Below, one piece after another: positions 16,119 to 26,600 of a stretch of DNA of 64,000 nucleotides; the stretch's first letter is position 1, and each line of letters begins with the position of its first letter. The notes beneath the pieces were generated by a model, which was not told the DNA's origin, did no database searches, and worked only from the letters and a program-made list of their open reading frames with translations. Position numbers and translations under genes: made by a program. The stretch spans positions 620,001 to 684,000 of the forward strand of contig CAHJWG010000001.1 in NCBI GenBank assembly GCA_903642215.1, read 5' to 3'. The stretch is from Sphingobacteriaceae bacterium. Its GTDB lineage: Bacteria > Bacteroidota > Bacteroidia > Sphingobacteriales > Sphingobacteriaceae.

Positions 16119-18629
16119 ATGAAAAAACTGATACTGTTTTTATCGATACTTTTTTGTTACTCCAATTTAAAAGCGCAAAAAATCCAGTCGCCGGCAGAAT
16201 TTTTAGGTTATAAATTGGGCGATCAGTTTACGCCGCATCATCGCATTGTCGAATATTTCAAATACATCGCCCAAACCTCCAAAAATGTAAAGTTAACGCA
16301 ATACGGAAGTACGAGCGAAGGCCGCCCGTTGCTAACCGCGTTTATTGCTTCGGATGAAAATATTAACCGCCTGGAAGAAATCCGACAAAATAATTTACGC
16401 CTAACCGGTTTAGTAAGCGGACAAGGCAGCACAGATTTCCCGGCAATTGTTTGGCTGGGTTACAACGTACACGGCAACGAACCAAGCTGCAGCGAAGCAG
16501 CCATGCAAACGCTTTTTGAGCTGGTTAACCCATCAAATACCAAAACTAAAACCTGGCTAAAAAATACGGTTGTGGTGATTGATCCTTGCCAAAACCCGGA
16601 TGGCCGCGAACGTTATGTAAATTTTTACAACCCGATCCACATTACGCCGCCGGATGCAGACCCTGCCGCACGCGAACACCGCGATACCTGGCCGAGCGGC
16701 CGTTACAACCATTACTATTTTGATATGAACCGCGATTGGGCCTGGCAAACGCAACAGGAATCGCAGGAAAAACTGGCAAATTACAACAAATGGCTGCCGC
16801 AGGTTCATGCGGATTTCCACGAGCAAAGCTATAATGCGCCGTATTATTTTGCGCCGGCTGCCGAACCTTTTCATAAAAATATTACGCCCTGGCAGCGCGA
16901 ATTTCAAACGACCATCGGCAAAAATAATGCGAAATATTTTGACCAAAACGGCTGGCTTTATTTTACTAAAGAAGAGTTTGATTTGCTGTATCCGTCTTAC
17001 GGCGATACTTATCCGCTGTATAATGGTTCCATCGGTATGACTTTTGAACAGGGCGGAATCGGTGCGGGTTTGGCAATTAAAACGGCTTCGGGCGATACTT
17101 TGAGATTGTCTGACCGTATCACGCATCACCTAACCACCGGTTTAAGTACGGTTGAGACTGCTTCGGCAAACGCAAAAAAACTGATGGAAGAATTTAAAAA
17201 GTTTTATGATCGTGCGGAAAGCAATCCGCCGGGAGACTATAAAACTTACATCGTTAAAAATGAAAACCCGGATAATTTGAAAGCACTGGCAAAATTGTTC
17301 GATAAAAACAGCATCCGATATGGTTTTGGCGGAGGTAATGCACTTACCGGTTTCAACTATTTTACCGGGAAAACCGAGAAGTTTAACGTTGATGCCAACG
17401 ATATGGTAATTCCATCGGCGCAGCCAAAAGCTGTTTTATTAAATGTTTTGATGGAACCGAAAACGTTTATGACGGATAGCAACACGTACGATATTACGGC
17501 CTGGAGCTTGCCTTATGTTTACGGCTTAAAAACTTATGGCATAAAAGAAGCATTGAAACCGCAATCTGCTTCGATGAAAATACAGGAACCGGTTCCGAAT
17601 CCCGCTAAAGCAAATTATGCTTACGTGTTAAACTGGAAATCATTGGATGATGTAAAATTTTTGGCTGCGCTGATGCAGAAAAACATCAAAGTGCGTGTTA
17701 CCGAATTGCCTTTTGAAGCTGCCGGTAAAAAGTTTTCCGCCGGCTCTTTGATCATTACCCGGGCCGGGAACAATCAGCTGGCCGAGGGTTTTGACGAGCA
17801 GGTTTTGTCAACCGCAAAAACATTTAACCGTAATTTAACGCCGCTGGCTTCGGGTTTTGTGGAGAAGGGAAATGATTTAGGTTTTTCGTCGGTCCATACC
17901 ATCGGCAAACCCAAAATTATGCTGGCTGCCGGCGATGATGTTTCGGCTTCTTCATTGGGCGAAGTTTGGTTTTATTTTGAAAAAGAGCTGCATTATCCGA
18001 TCAGCCTCATCAACACAAAAGATTTAAACCGTGTTAAATGGAGCGATTTTGATGTGGCGATTTTCCCGGATGGTTATTATAACGATTTCCCGGCGGATGA
18101 CTTGCAGAACTGGGTAACCAAAGGCGGCAAACTGATTTTGATGGAAAACGCAATCACAAAAGTTGCCGGTAAAAAAAGCTTCAACATCAAATTAAAAGAA
18201 GATAAAAAGCCGGATGAAGATGTAAAATCAGCTTTAAAAAAGAAACCTTACGAGGATATTAAAACATACAACAGTCGCGAACGCAGCGCAATCAGTAATA
18301 ATATTGCCGGTGCCATTTATAAAATCAACATCGATAATACGCATCCGCTTGGCTTCGGCTTCCCTGATTATTACTTCACTTTAAAACAAGATAATAATTT
18401 GTACGAGTTTTTGGATGAAGGCTGGAATGTAGGAACCATAAAAAAAGACGGCTACGTGGCCGGTTTTGCCGGGCAAAAAGTGAAAGCGCATTTGCAGGAC
18501 GGCTTGCTGCTTGGCGTGCAGGACATGGGCCGCGGCGAAGTGGTTTACCTGGCCGACGACCCGTTGTTCCGCAGCTTTTGGGAAAATGGCAAGCTGCTTT
18601 TTGGCAATGCTGTTTTTATGGTTAATTAA
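16119..18629 (+). CDS. Secreted M14-family zinc carboxypeptidase
   Basis: An 836-residue exported protein with signal peptide MKKLILFLSILFCYSNLKAQ. The zinc motif HxxE is at His119/Glu122 (NVHGNEPSCSEA) and a third ligand is probable in PQVHADFHEQ near 230, as in M14 peptidases. The large C-terminal part (GATase-like region with KIMLAAGDDVSASSLGEVW) is typical of the long Bacteroidota members. It ends 4 nt inside the convergent TonB receptor gene. Three exact motif copies lie within it, one of them in the signal-peptide codons. Confidence 0.92.
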   Translation: MKKLILFLSILFCYSNLKAQKIQSPAEFLGYKLGDQFTPHHRIVEYFKYIAQTSKNVKLTQYGSTSEGRPLLTAFIASDENINRLEEIRQNNLRLTGLVSGQGSTDFPAIVWLGYNVHGNEPSCSEAAMQTLFELVNPSNTKTKTWLKNTVVVIDPCQNPDGRERYVNFYNPIHITPPDADPAAREHRDTWPSGRYNHYYFDMNRDWAWQTQQESQEKLANYNKWLPQVHADFHEQSYNAPYYFAPAAEPFHKNITPWQREFQTTIGKNNAKYFDQNGWLYFTKEEFDLLYPSYGDTYPLYNGSIGMTFEQGGIGAGLAIKTASGDTLRLSDRITHHLTTGLSTVETASANAKKLMEEFKKFYDRAESNPPGDYKTYIVKNENPDNLKALAKLFDKNSIRYGFGGGNALTGFNYFTGKTEKFNVDANDMVIPSAQPKAVLLNVLMEPKTFMTDSNTYDITAWSLPYVYGLKTYGIKEALKPQSASMKIQEPVPNPAKANYAYVLNWKSLDDVKFLAALMQKNIKVRVTELPFEAAGKKFSAGSLIITRAGNNQLAEGFDEQVLSTAKTFNRNLTPLASGFVEKGNDLGFSSVHTIGKPKIMLAAGDDVSASSLGEVWFYFEKELHYPISLINTKDLNRVKWSDFDVAIFPDGYYNDFPADDLQNWVTKGGKLILMENAITKVAGKKSFNIKLKEDKKPDEDVKSALKKKPYEDIKTYNSRERSAISNNIAGAIYKINIDNTHPLGFGFPDYYFTLKQDNNLYEFLDEGWNVGTIKKDGYVAGFAGQKVKAHLQDGLLLGVQDMGRGEVVYLADDPLFRSFWENGKLLFGNAVFMVN
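16130..16157 (-). repeat. Extended two-part motif in the signal-peptide codons
   Basis: GATACTGTTTTTATCGATACTTTTTT: on the minus strand this is AAAAAAGTATCGA then TAAAAACAGTATC, like the copy in murF, here encoding LILFLSILF. Confidence 0.85.
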
Positions 18630-21070
18630 TTGCCGCCAACCCGGCCTTTTTCGCTTTCTGCACCGGATTGATGGTTGCGTGCCTTGATTTTACTGTTGCC
18701 GAAGTTGTAAGTGAAAGTTAACAATGCAACCCGCGTTTCTTGTTTTTGGTGAATGTCAATATTAACATTCTGATACTTGCTGGTTACATCATTGCGGCGG
18801 GTGTTGAAAATATCACTTACTGAAAACTTCAGGTTTGCTTTTTTATTGACGAACGATTTACTGATACCTGCATCCGTAGAATATTGCGGTTTTATATAAA
18901 ATACGCCATAAACCAACGAAGATTGATAATTGGAAGAAAGTTCTGCTTTGAAACCCTTTCCAATCGTAAAGTTTTGTAATGCCTTGATTTGAAATGCCGC
19001 CCGGCCTTTATTATAATTGCCGCCAAGCAAAGAATCAGATTTAAAACCTAAATAAAAACCGTTTAAATTAAGGTTTCCAGACCACCATTTTGTGAAGGTA
19101 AAAGGTGTATTGATGTTTGCATTATAAGAATTTTGGCTTTGCAGATTGAGCTGCGTGCTGTACGATGCTTTGTTTACCGTTACTAAAACTTCGGTCATCA
19201 CATCTTTGGTATGGCTGTAGCTTAAACTCACATTAACCGTTTTTTTGTAAGAATAATTGAGTTCAAAAGATTGTGTATACTGCGGTTTTAAAAACGGATT
19301 TCCCTGGCCGTAAGTGTATTGATCCAGATAATACACAAACGGATTTAAATTGTCGTAACTCGGCCGGTCAATGCGGCGGCTGTAAGAAAAGCCGATACTG
19401 TTTTTATCGGATAAATTTTCGTTCAGAAATAAACTTGGGAAGAAGTCTAAATAATTACGGTCAACAATTTGATTTGTAGTAATCAGGTTTCCGTTGGAAA
19501 TTGTATTTTCTGCACGCAGACCAAACTGCACGGAAAGCTTTTTAAAAGTTCTGCTCAGGTTGATATAACCTGCGTTAATTTTTTCGGTGTAAATAAAGCG
19601 GTTGGTGCGCGAAACATCGTTGATATAATCGCCGCCCGAAAGTTTTTGCGCTTCCAGATCATTATCTGTTTTTACATCGCTCACTTTAAAACCAACTTCC
19701 AGCTTTGCCAGCTTTTTAAAATTTTTGGCGTAATCCGCTTTTGCAGTTTTAATGTTGATGATTGAAGGCGTTTGGTTGCGCAGGGAAATTGGAATGTGCT
19801 GTAAATTTCCATCCGACAAAAAGAAATCCGTGTTATATTGTGCGATGTTATTATTTTTAAATTTGGAATAATCCAGGTCGATCCCTAACTCTTGCCCGGC
19901 AGTATCTAATTGCAAACGGTCGTTCAAGTTCAGGGCAAAATTTTGATAGGTTTGTTTCAAAACAGAATTGGTATTTTGCATGGAATCCGTAATTCCTACT
20001 TTAGAGCCGATAAGCGTATGCGATATATTATTATCCGTTTCGCCGTTGGCATAACCATTTATTAAAAAGCCGATGGTGTGTTTTTTGGTGATATCAAAAT
20101 CTACGCCGCCGCGGTAATTATTGTAATAGTATTTTTTCGGCATAAAAGTTTTCTGACTGAAATAAGTCGGAGAAGTTTGCTCATTTACCACACGATCAAT
20201 ATCTAACTGACGGTAATTTTGCCTGTCGCCGTGATCAAAAGAACCAAAAAAGTTAAACTTTCCTTCCTTGTGGTTTAACGTGATCGATTCGCTGGTTTTC
20301 GGATAATTACCATAGGCACCGGCCAAAATCAAACTTCCGTTAGTACCCGAAGCGCGATTCTTTTTCAGTTTAATATTGATGATACCAGAGTTTCCGGCAG
20401 CATCGTATTTTGCTGAAGGATTGGTAATCAGTTCGATGGACTGTATGGAATTTCCATCTGTAGAACGCAGTAAAGTAGCCAGTTGCGCGGCAGAAAGATA
20501 AGTTAGTTTGCCGTCAAGCATCACCGTTACGCCTTGTTTTCCGTTCAAACTGATGTTGTCATCTTTATCAACGGTAACGCCCGGTGCTTTCTCCAAAATT
20601 TCCATCGCCGTATTGCCGGCTGCCAAAATGCTGTTTTCTACATTTAAAACCGTTCTGTCAATTTTGCGCTCGATCAAAGGTTTTTGCGCAATTATGGATA
20701 CGCCTTTTAGCTGATGATTTCCGGCCGTCATCACTAAATTTTCTACAGAAACATTATTGTTTGCTTCGCTGATGGAAAAAGGTTTGGAAAAAACTTTTTG
20801 ATAACCAACCATACTCACCGAAACCAAAAACTTCCCGGCGGTAACGCCTGCAAATTTATACTGGCCTTTATTATCGGTTAATGCTCCTTTTACCAGGGAA
20901 GAATCTTTGGCTTTTAACAAACTAACGGTGGCATAATCGAGCGGTTTTTGCTGATTATCTTTTACCGTTCCGGAAACAGTTCCGTTAGTTTTGGTTTGGG
21001 CGGAGGCTTTTATCGCAATCAAAAAAAGTGCCGGTAAAAGAAGTATCGATAAGGTAAGTTTAATATTCAT
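18626..21070 (-). CDS. TonB-dependent outer-membrane receptor
   Basis: An 814-residue protein with signal peptide (ends IKASAQ), a carboxypeptidase-regulatory-like domain (GTVSGTVKDNQQKPLDYATV, about 30-115), a plug (GVTVMLDGKLTYLS) and an outer-membrane beta-barrel of the OMP_b-brl_3 type. The substrate is unknown. It lacks the SusC signature and a SusD partner. It ends 4 nt into the M14 gene. Motif copies at 19395-19406 and 21035-21046. Confidence 0.9.
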   Translation of the reverse strand: MNIKLTLSILLLPALFLIAIKASAQTKTNGTVSGTVKDNQQKPLDYATVSLLKAKDSSLVKGALTDNKGQYKFAGVTAGKFLVSVSMVGYQKVFSKPFSISEANNNVSVENLVMTAGNHQLKGVSIIAQKPLIERKIDRTVLNVENSILAAGNTAMEILEKAPGVTVDKDDNISLNGKQGVTVMLDGKLTYLSAAQLATLLRSTDGNSIQSIELITNPSAKYDAAGNSGIINIKLKKNRASGTNGSLILAGAYGNYPKTSESITLNHKEGKFNFFGSFDHGDRQNYRQLDIDRVVNEQTSPTYFSQKTFMPKKYYYNNYRGGVDFDITKKHTIGFLINGYANGETDNNISHTLIGSKVGITDSMQNTNSVLKQTYQNFALNLNDRLQLDTAGQELGIDLDYSKFKNNNIAQYNTDFFLSDGNLQHIPISLRNQTPSIINIKTAKADYAKNFKKLAKLEVGFKVSDVKTDNDLEAQKLSGGDYINDVSRTNRFIYTEKINAGYINLSRTFKKLSVQFGLRAENTISNGNLITTNQIVDRNYLDFFPSLFLNENLSDKNSIGFSYSRRIDRPSYDNLNPFVYYLDQYTYGQGNPFLKPQYTQSFELNYSYKKTVNVSLSYSHTKDVMTEVLVTVNKASYSTQLNLQSQNSYNANINTPFTFTKWWSGNLNLNGFYLGFKSDSLLGGNYNKGRAAFQIKALQNFTIGKGFKAELSSNYQSSLVYGVFYIKPQYSTDAGISKSFVNKKANLKFSVSDIFNTRRNDVTSKYQNVNIDIHQKQETRVALLTFTYNFGNSKIKARNHQSGAESEKGRVGGN
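21021..21047 (+). repeat. Extended two-part motif at the 5' end of the TonB receptor gene
   Basis: AAAAAAAGTGCCGG then TAAAAGAAGTATC, in codons for the signal peptide (SILLLPALF on the minus strand). Confidence 0.85.
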
Positions 21071-21276
21071 AGCAGTAAAATTTGAACAAAAGAATCCCCC
21101 GTAATAAGAGAAATCTTATTTTTTAAATTGTTGTAAACCAGTTTGTTGAATTAATTTCGGATGGCTTCCCGGAATTTTATTTACTCGTGTTATTTATAGG
21201 TAAGATGCAGGAAGCAGTAGTTAGGTTACAGATTTTAGAAGATTTATTTGCGGCAAAAGAAGCATTGTGTTTTTTG

Positions 21277-21375
21277 TCCTTTCGACGATAAGAGAAATCT
21301 TCTTTTCGTTGTAGAGGCAATTTATGAATCGCTCCCTAACCGTTGAAAGAAGATCTCTCCCTGCGGTCGGGATGA
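21277..21375. repeat. Intergenic imperfect palindromic repeat
   Basis: Runs from TTGTCCTTTCGACGATAAGA to CTCTCCCTGCGGTCGGGATG. A relative lies at 44884-44971 (TCCTCTCGACCGCAGGGAG to TTTCTCCTACCGTCGAAATG). The rest of the 338-nt spacer 21071-21408 shows no gene; it also holds CAAAAGAAGCAT at 21254, one mismatch from the dispersed motif. Confidence 0.6.
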
Positions 21376-21408
21376 CAGTAAAAATTGAGATGACAACAGA
21401 AGGAAGCA

Positions 21409-23040
21409 TCAATGCTCATTTTCCTGATGTTTCGTGGTATCTTTCAAACAAACCAAACCGGTTTCGGTCATTTTAAACCTGGCTAAACGTTTGCCCCAGT
21501 TTTTATCGTTCTCATCATTCAGGCAATCGTATAAATTGATATTGTTAAGTTCGACCCTGCTTAAATTTTCCTCCATTGTAATGATCGAATTTAAAGGCAG
21601 TTTAAGTGTAATTCCGATTTTTTGATCGCGCCATAATGCTTTTTTTATCGGCAATAATTTGCGGTCGAACTTGATGACCGTATCTTCCTGGATAAAATTA
21701 TAAGAAGTATTGCGCGCATTTAGTAAAGCTTCCTGATAATTTGACCCTTTAGAACTATACGATTCTATCAAAGCCGGATACTCGTTTTCGCTTTTTTCGA
21801 TAGATAAAGAAACGTTGTTCGGGTTGATGTCGTTATCGTTTTCATCATTTGTATTCAACACAATCCTGTTGGCAAAATCATCTTTTTTAATCCCTAAAGT
21901 TGCACTGTCTTCCTTGGTTAAAATTTTAACATCATTTATTTTGAGGTAATAATGCTGATTTTGAGTTTGCATAATGTTCATGTTCTGACTAAAACTGGCG
22001 TTCGATTTAAAATCAGATGCTACTTTTGACGCATAAAAAATAACCGTACTTAAAGCGGCAATCCACCCAATCAGCAAAATAAAACCAAAGCCGCGGCCAA
22101 ATACAACCCTGGAAAATACTACGCGGATTGTAAAAAGGATCAGCCCTAAAAGCGGGATAGCGCAAACTAAAAATCCGCAGGCATACAAAATATTGCTGAA
22201 CTCGTAATTAACAATGTTGAACGGCGAAAGCCCGTGTGTAAAAACAGATTTATTAGCGATGTAAACAATTAGCGTAATCAGCAAACCAATCATTACACAA
22301 ACGCAAATAGCAATAATAACGATGGCAACAAGCTTTAAAAGGATTTTGCCGCTGCCGTTAAAAAAACGTTTTAAAAGCAAAAAAAATTCACCGATAAAAT
22401 CCCGAATCTTATACAAAAACGGTTTGGCTTCGCGGTTGGCGTTGGATAATGATTGGCGCACGTTTTTAAGTTCTTCATCAAAACTGCGTTTAAAACCTTG
22501 CAAATCAGCTTTTTCACCTTTCATGGCCATTTTCTCTGCACGTGTATTTGCGCGAGGAACGATGAACCATAAAACAACATATAAAATTAATCCGCTGCCC
22601 GCACCAAAAACGGCGGCTACAAAAATGAGGCGTATCCAAACTGTTTCTATGCCGAAATAATTGGCAATACCGGCACAAATGCCTCCGAGTAAATGATCTT
22701 CGGGATCGCGGAACAAGCGGCGTTCTGTATAACTATCAGAAAAATTAGGGGTAAAAGAAGCATCAGTGTCGGCTTCGGTAGAAAAATCTTCGATCGTGCC
22801 CATCTGTAAAATAACGGAAGTAACATCGGCCGTAACAATTACCTGTTTGCCGTCTTTTTTAAGTAAGTCGGAAAACATTTCTGCAATCCGGTTTTCAATA
22901 TCCGTTGTAATTTCAAAGCTATCGTTTGTGCCGGCAAAATGCTTTTTAATGCCGGTCATGTAATTTTTTAATATCTCGTACGCATCTTCCTCAATGTGAA
23001 AAATGATACCGTTTATATTGATGATAATTGTTTTGTTCAT
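21409..23040 (-). CDS. PspC-domain membrane protein
   Basis: A 543-residue protein. Residues about 1-105 form a cytoplasmic domain (MNKTIIININGIIFHIEEDA), followed by a PspC domain near 108-170 (LFRDPEDHLLGGICAGIANYFG), several TMs, and a C-terminal extracytoplasmic part. PspC domains act in envelope-stress signalling in Enterobacteria; here the role is inferred. The PadR regulator lies 24 nt upstream, so the pair is very likely an autoregulated stress operon. Confidence 0.9.
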   Translation of the reverse strand: MNKTIIININGIIFHIEEDAYEILKNYMTGIKKHFAGTNDSFEITTDIENRIAEMFSDLLKKDGKQVIVTADVTSVILQMGTIEDFSTEADTDASFTPNFSDSYTERRLFRDPEDHLLGGICAGIANYFGIETVWIRLIFVAAVFGAGSGLILYVVLWFIVPRANTRAEKMAMKGEKADLQGFKRSFDEELKNVRQSLSNANREAKPFLYKIRDFIGEFFLLLKRFFNGSGKILLKLVAIVIIAICVCVMIGLLITLIVYIANKSVFTHGLSPFNIVNYEFSNILYACGFLVCAIPLLGLILFTIRVVFSRVVFGRGFGFILLIGWIAALSTVIFYASKVASDFKSNASFSQNMNIMQTQNQHYYLKINDVKILTKEDSATLGIKKDDFANRIVLNTNDENDNDINPNNVSLSIEKSENEYPALIESYSSKGSNYQEALLNARNTSYNFIQEDTVIKFDRKLLPIKKALWRDQKIGITLKLPLNSIITMEENLSRVELNNINLYDCLNDENDKNWGKRLARFKMTETGLVCLKDTTKHQENEH

Positions 23041-23064
23041 GATTGTATGTTGAAGAGGTTAGGT

Positions 23065-23400
23065 TTAAAGGTTATGGTTTTTGAGAGAAACTTCTACCGC
23101 GAAAGATAATTCCTTCCAGGTAGCATCCAGCTGTTTAAGCAGCACCAAACCTTCCGGTGTAAGCGTATAATATTTTCTCGGCGGCCCGGAAGTAGATTCT
23201 ACCCAGTTGTAACTGAGCAGTCCGTTATTTTTTAAACGCGTAAGCAGCGGATACAACGTGCCTTCCACCACCAGCAGTTTTGCTGTTTTCAGTTCAGCAA
23301 TTATATCTGAAGCGTAAATTTCTCCGCGGGAAATAATAGCCAGAATGCAGTATTCCAGTATTCCCTTCTTCATTTGGATTTGAGTGTTTTCCAATATCAT
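23065..23400 (-). CDS. PadR-family transcriptional regulator
   Basis: A 111-residue winged-helix regulator: MKKGILEYCILAIISRGEIYASDIIAELKTAKLLVVEGTLYPLLTRLKNNGLL and GPPRKYYTLTPEG are diagnostic. I choose ATG 23400 (MILENTQIQMKKG) because the promoter at 23405-23412 lies just upstream; the longer frame would start inside it. It precedes a PspC gene and has a palindromic operator overlapping its -33 region, which implies autoregulation. Confidence 0.93.
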   Translation of the reverse strand: MILENTQIQMKKGILEYCILAIISRGEIYASDIIAELKTAKLLVVEGTLYPLLTRLKNNGLLSYNWVESTSGPPRKYYTLTPEGLVLLKQLDATWKELSFAVEVSLKNHNL

Positions 23401-23404
23401 ATTG

Positions 23405-23440
23405 CAAAGATATATGTTTAGGAATGTATTATGCAATACA
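23405..23440 (-). promoter_or_regulatory. padR-pspC promoter with PadR-type palindromic operator
   Basis: The minus strand has -7 TATCTTTG (23412-23405) and -33 TTG (23436-23434) spaced 21 nt apart. The perfect palindrome TGTATTATGCAATACA (23425-23440) overlaps the -33 element. PadR operators often have ATGT/ACAT-like inverted repeats, so this is a good operator candidate. Confidence 0.7.
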
Positions 23441-23477
23441 AGGTACTAAAAATATTGAAATTTTAATTTTAAGTAGA

Positions 23478-23489
23478 TAAAAGAAGCAT
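23478..23489 (+). repeat. Dispersed motif in padR/susC spacer
   Basis: TAAAAGAAGCAT preceded by TTTTAAGTAGA, again the TTTTA-n-TAAAA layout. Confidence 0.85.
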
Positions 23490-23628
23490 TATATAAAAGT
23501 GAGCTGATTAAAAGATTGATTCCTAATAAAAAAATAGAAAATTAATGTTTTTTAAAAAATTTAGAAGTAAACATTAATTATTTTAGAATATTATGTACAT
23601 TACGACGGTTTTAATTTAAATATTAGGT

Positions 23629-26600
23629 ATGAAAAGAAAATTACTAATGATTTTCCTGTTATTGTTTGTTTTTTCTGAGGTGATTTTTGCTCAAACACGA
23701 ATAATATCTGGAATTGTAACTGGAAAAGAAGATGGATTACCGTTACTTGGTGTAAGTGTAATGGTAAAAGGCACTAAAACCGGTACGCAAACCGGACCTG
23801 ATGGTAGTTATTCAATAAGATTAACGGACGGACAGCCGCTTGTCTTTAGTTTTATTGGTTATAATGTGCAAACAGTTGTGCCAAGCGGTAACCGGTTGAG
23901 TGTAACATTATCAGGCACAACAAGCTTATTAAATGAGGTGCAGGTAATTGGTTATGGTACGCAATCCAAAAGAGAGAGTGTTGGAAGTATTTCTACCGTA
24001 AAAGGTTCGGAAGTTATTGAACAGCCGGTGCAAAACTTCGTACAATCCCTTGCCGGTAAGGCATCAGGTGTACAAGTTACCATAGCAAACGGGGTTGCCA
24101 ATACGCCGCCGGTATTTCATATCCGTGGTACAAATTCTATATCCTTAAGTTCGCAGCCTTTAATTGTGGTTGACGGTGTGCCGAGTTACTCCGGTGATTA
24201 CAGTGGAGGAGAATCCGGCGGAAGTGGTTTGGCTAACATTAATCCTGATGATATTGAAAGTATTGACATTGCAAAAGATGGTGCTTCCACAGCTATTTAT
24301 GGTAGCCGTGCAGCAAACGGAGTAGTGTTTGTAACGACTAAAAAAGGTAAAAAAGGTGATGCTGTAGTAAGTGTAGATAGCTGGATCGGGACAACCAAAG
24401 TAAACCGGCTGCCAAAGGTTTTAGACGCCTTTCAATACATTGCAGAAAAAAACGAAGCGTTAAAAAATACCGGTTTATATAATGATGTAGTTACAACGCC
24501 GCAAACAAAAGCCCTTTATTACGCAGGTCTAAGTACTGATGCTGCCGGTAATTCTGTTAATACCAACTGGGGTAAGTTGGTTTACCGAACCGGAACATCC
24601 TATAATACTTCAGCAAGTATTTCTGGTGGCACAGATAAAACAACTTATTATGGTTCTGCAACTTACAGTAACCAGCAGGGTATTTTACAAAAAAATGCTT
24701 TTACCAATCAAGGTGTATTATTTAATGTAAACCACCAGGCAAATAAATACATCAGTATTGGTGTAAAGCTATCTTATGCCGATCAAATGAATCTTGCCGC
24801 CGTATCATCTGGCTCTTTGGCTACCGAGGCCTATAGTACAACAGGTTTAGGGCGAGAGGCACTGTTGCTTCCTCCTGATATATCACCTTATAATAATGAT
24901 GGTACTTATAATACTACAGCAAGCGGTATCGGTGTAGGCAATAATAGAAACTTCTCTATTACTTATCCAAACCCAATACCGTCATTAGATTTGGATCGTT
25001 CTAACAACGAGATTAACCATACTGCCGCTAATGTTTATTTGCAGTTAAAACCAGTATCATGGATTACCCTTAAAACCACTTATGGGATTGACTATCTGTA
25101 TTCAGATAATGATTTGTTTACTAATCCAGTATCCAATTATACCATTTCAAATGGAATCACTACAAATGCCGCTTCAATAACAGATACTTATATCAAAAGA
25201 AGAAATTGGGTTTGGGATAATACTGCACAATTTGACTATACATTTTTTCAAAAAAATAATTTTTCATTATTATTAGGTAACGAACAGCAACGCCAAACTA
25301 CTTATGGTTTTGGTTTAAATAGATCAATACTTTCAGATCCGTCATTTAATCAGATACAAGCTGGATATGTCAACCTTGCTTTACCAGCAAACAATTTAAC
25401 TTATGGCGAAAACTACCTGGTCTCATTTTTTGGCCGGTTAAACTATAATTTTGATCAAAAATATATTCTGACAGGTACGATACGAAGGGACGGATATTCT
25501 GCTTTTGGCCCTAATAAAAAGTATGGCTATTTTCCGGGTGTTGGTGCAGCATGGGAAATTACTAAGGAAAAATTTTGGAGTAATATCGGCGCAGATAAAA
25601 TCTTCAGCAGTTTCAAGTTTAAAGGAAGTTATGCAAAAGTAGGTAACGCTTCCGGTATCGGTGATTATGCGTCGAACACTACTTATGGCAGTAGTTTATA
25701 TAATGCAGCAGCATCACTGGCACCAAATGCAACAGGAAACGTAAATTTAAGTTGGGAAACGAGTAAGAAAACAGATTTCGGGTTTGACTTTGGTATATTA
25801 AAAGATCGGATCAGTGGAGAAGTAGCTTATTACAAAAACAACATTGACGGGTTGATATTTTCTGTGCCGACAGCTCCGTCGGCAGGATTGATATCCAATC
25901 CTTTAGTTAATATTGGTTCCATGTATAACACCGGATTAGAAATTTCCTTTAATGCAGATATTATCAGAAAGGGAAGTTTTAGCTGGAGTTCAAACTTTAA
26001 TATCAGCTTTAACAAAAATAAAGTAACCTCGCTGTTTGCAGGTTTACAAAGTTTTACCCAGGCAACATCCAGTTTAGAAATCGCAAATATCACTAAGGTT
26101 GGTAGTTCGCTTGGAGATCTGTATATTGTTAAATCTGCTGGTGTTGATCCGGCAAACGGAAGAAGGATTTTTATAAACGGAAAAGGGCGGCAGGTAGAAT
26201 ATACTTATTTAGGAACCCAACACTGGTTTTATACCGCCGATGGCACTCCTGCACCTGCCATCAATCAAACGGCTGATGCGGTGGATTACGGTCGTGCTAC
26301 CCCAAAAGAATATGGTGGTTTCAGTAATACATTCCGCTATAAAAACTTTGATTTGAGTATTCTTTTTACTTATCAACTTGGCTTTAATTTGTATTACGGA
26401 ACGCAGGCAACGTTAACAGATCAACGTTTCTGGAACAACTCGACCGTAATTTTAGATCATTGGTCAACTCCGGGCCAGGTTGCGAAGTATCCGCAGGTTG
26501 TTTTTGGTGATAATGTTTCAAACGGTACTTCTTTCCCAACAGACTTTAATACGTATAAAGGAGATTTCGCCAAGCTAAAAACAGTAAATTTTGGTTATAC

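Noticed and set aside
16557-17129. 190-codon minus-strand ORF within the M14 gene
   Set aside because: Low-complexity shadow (Arg/Ile-rich) of a conserved coding region.
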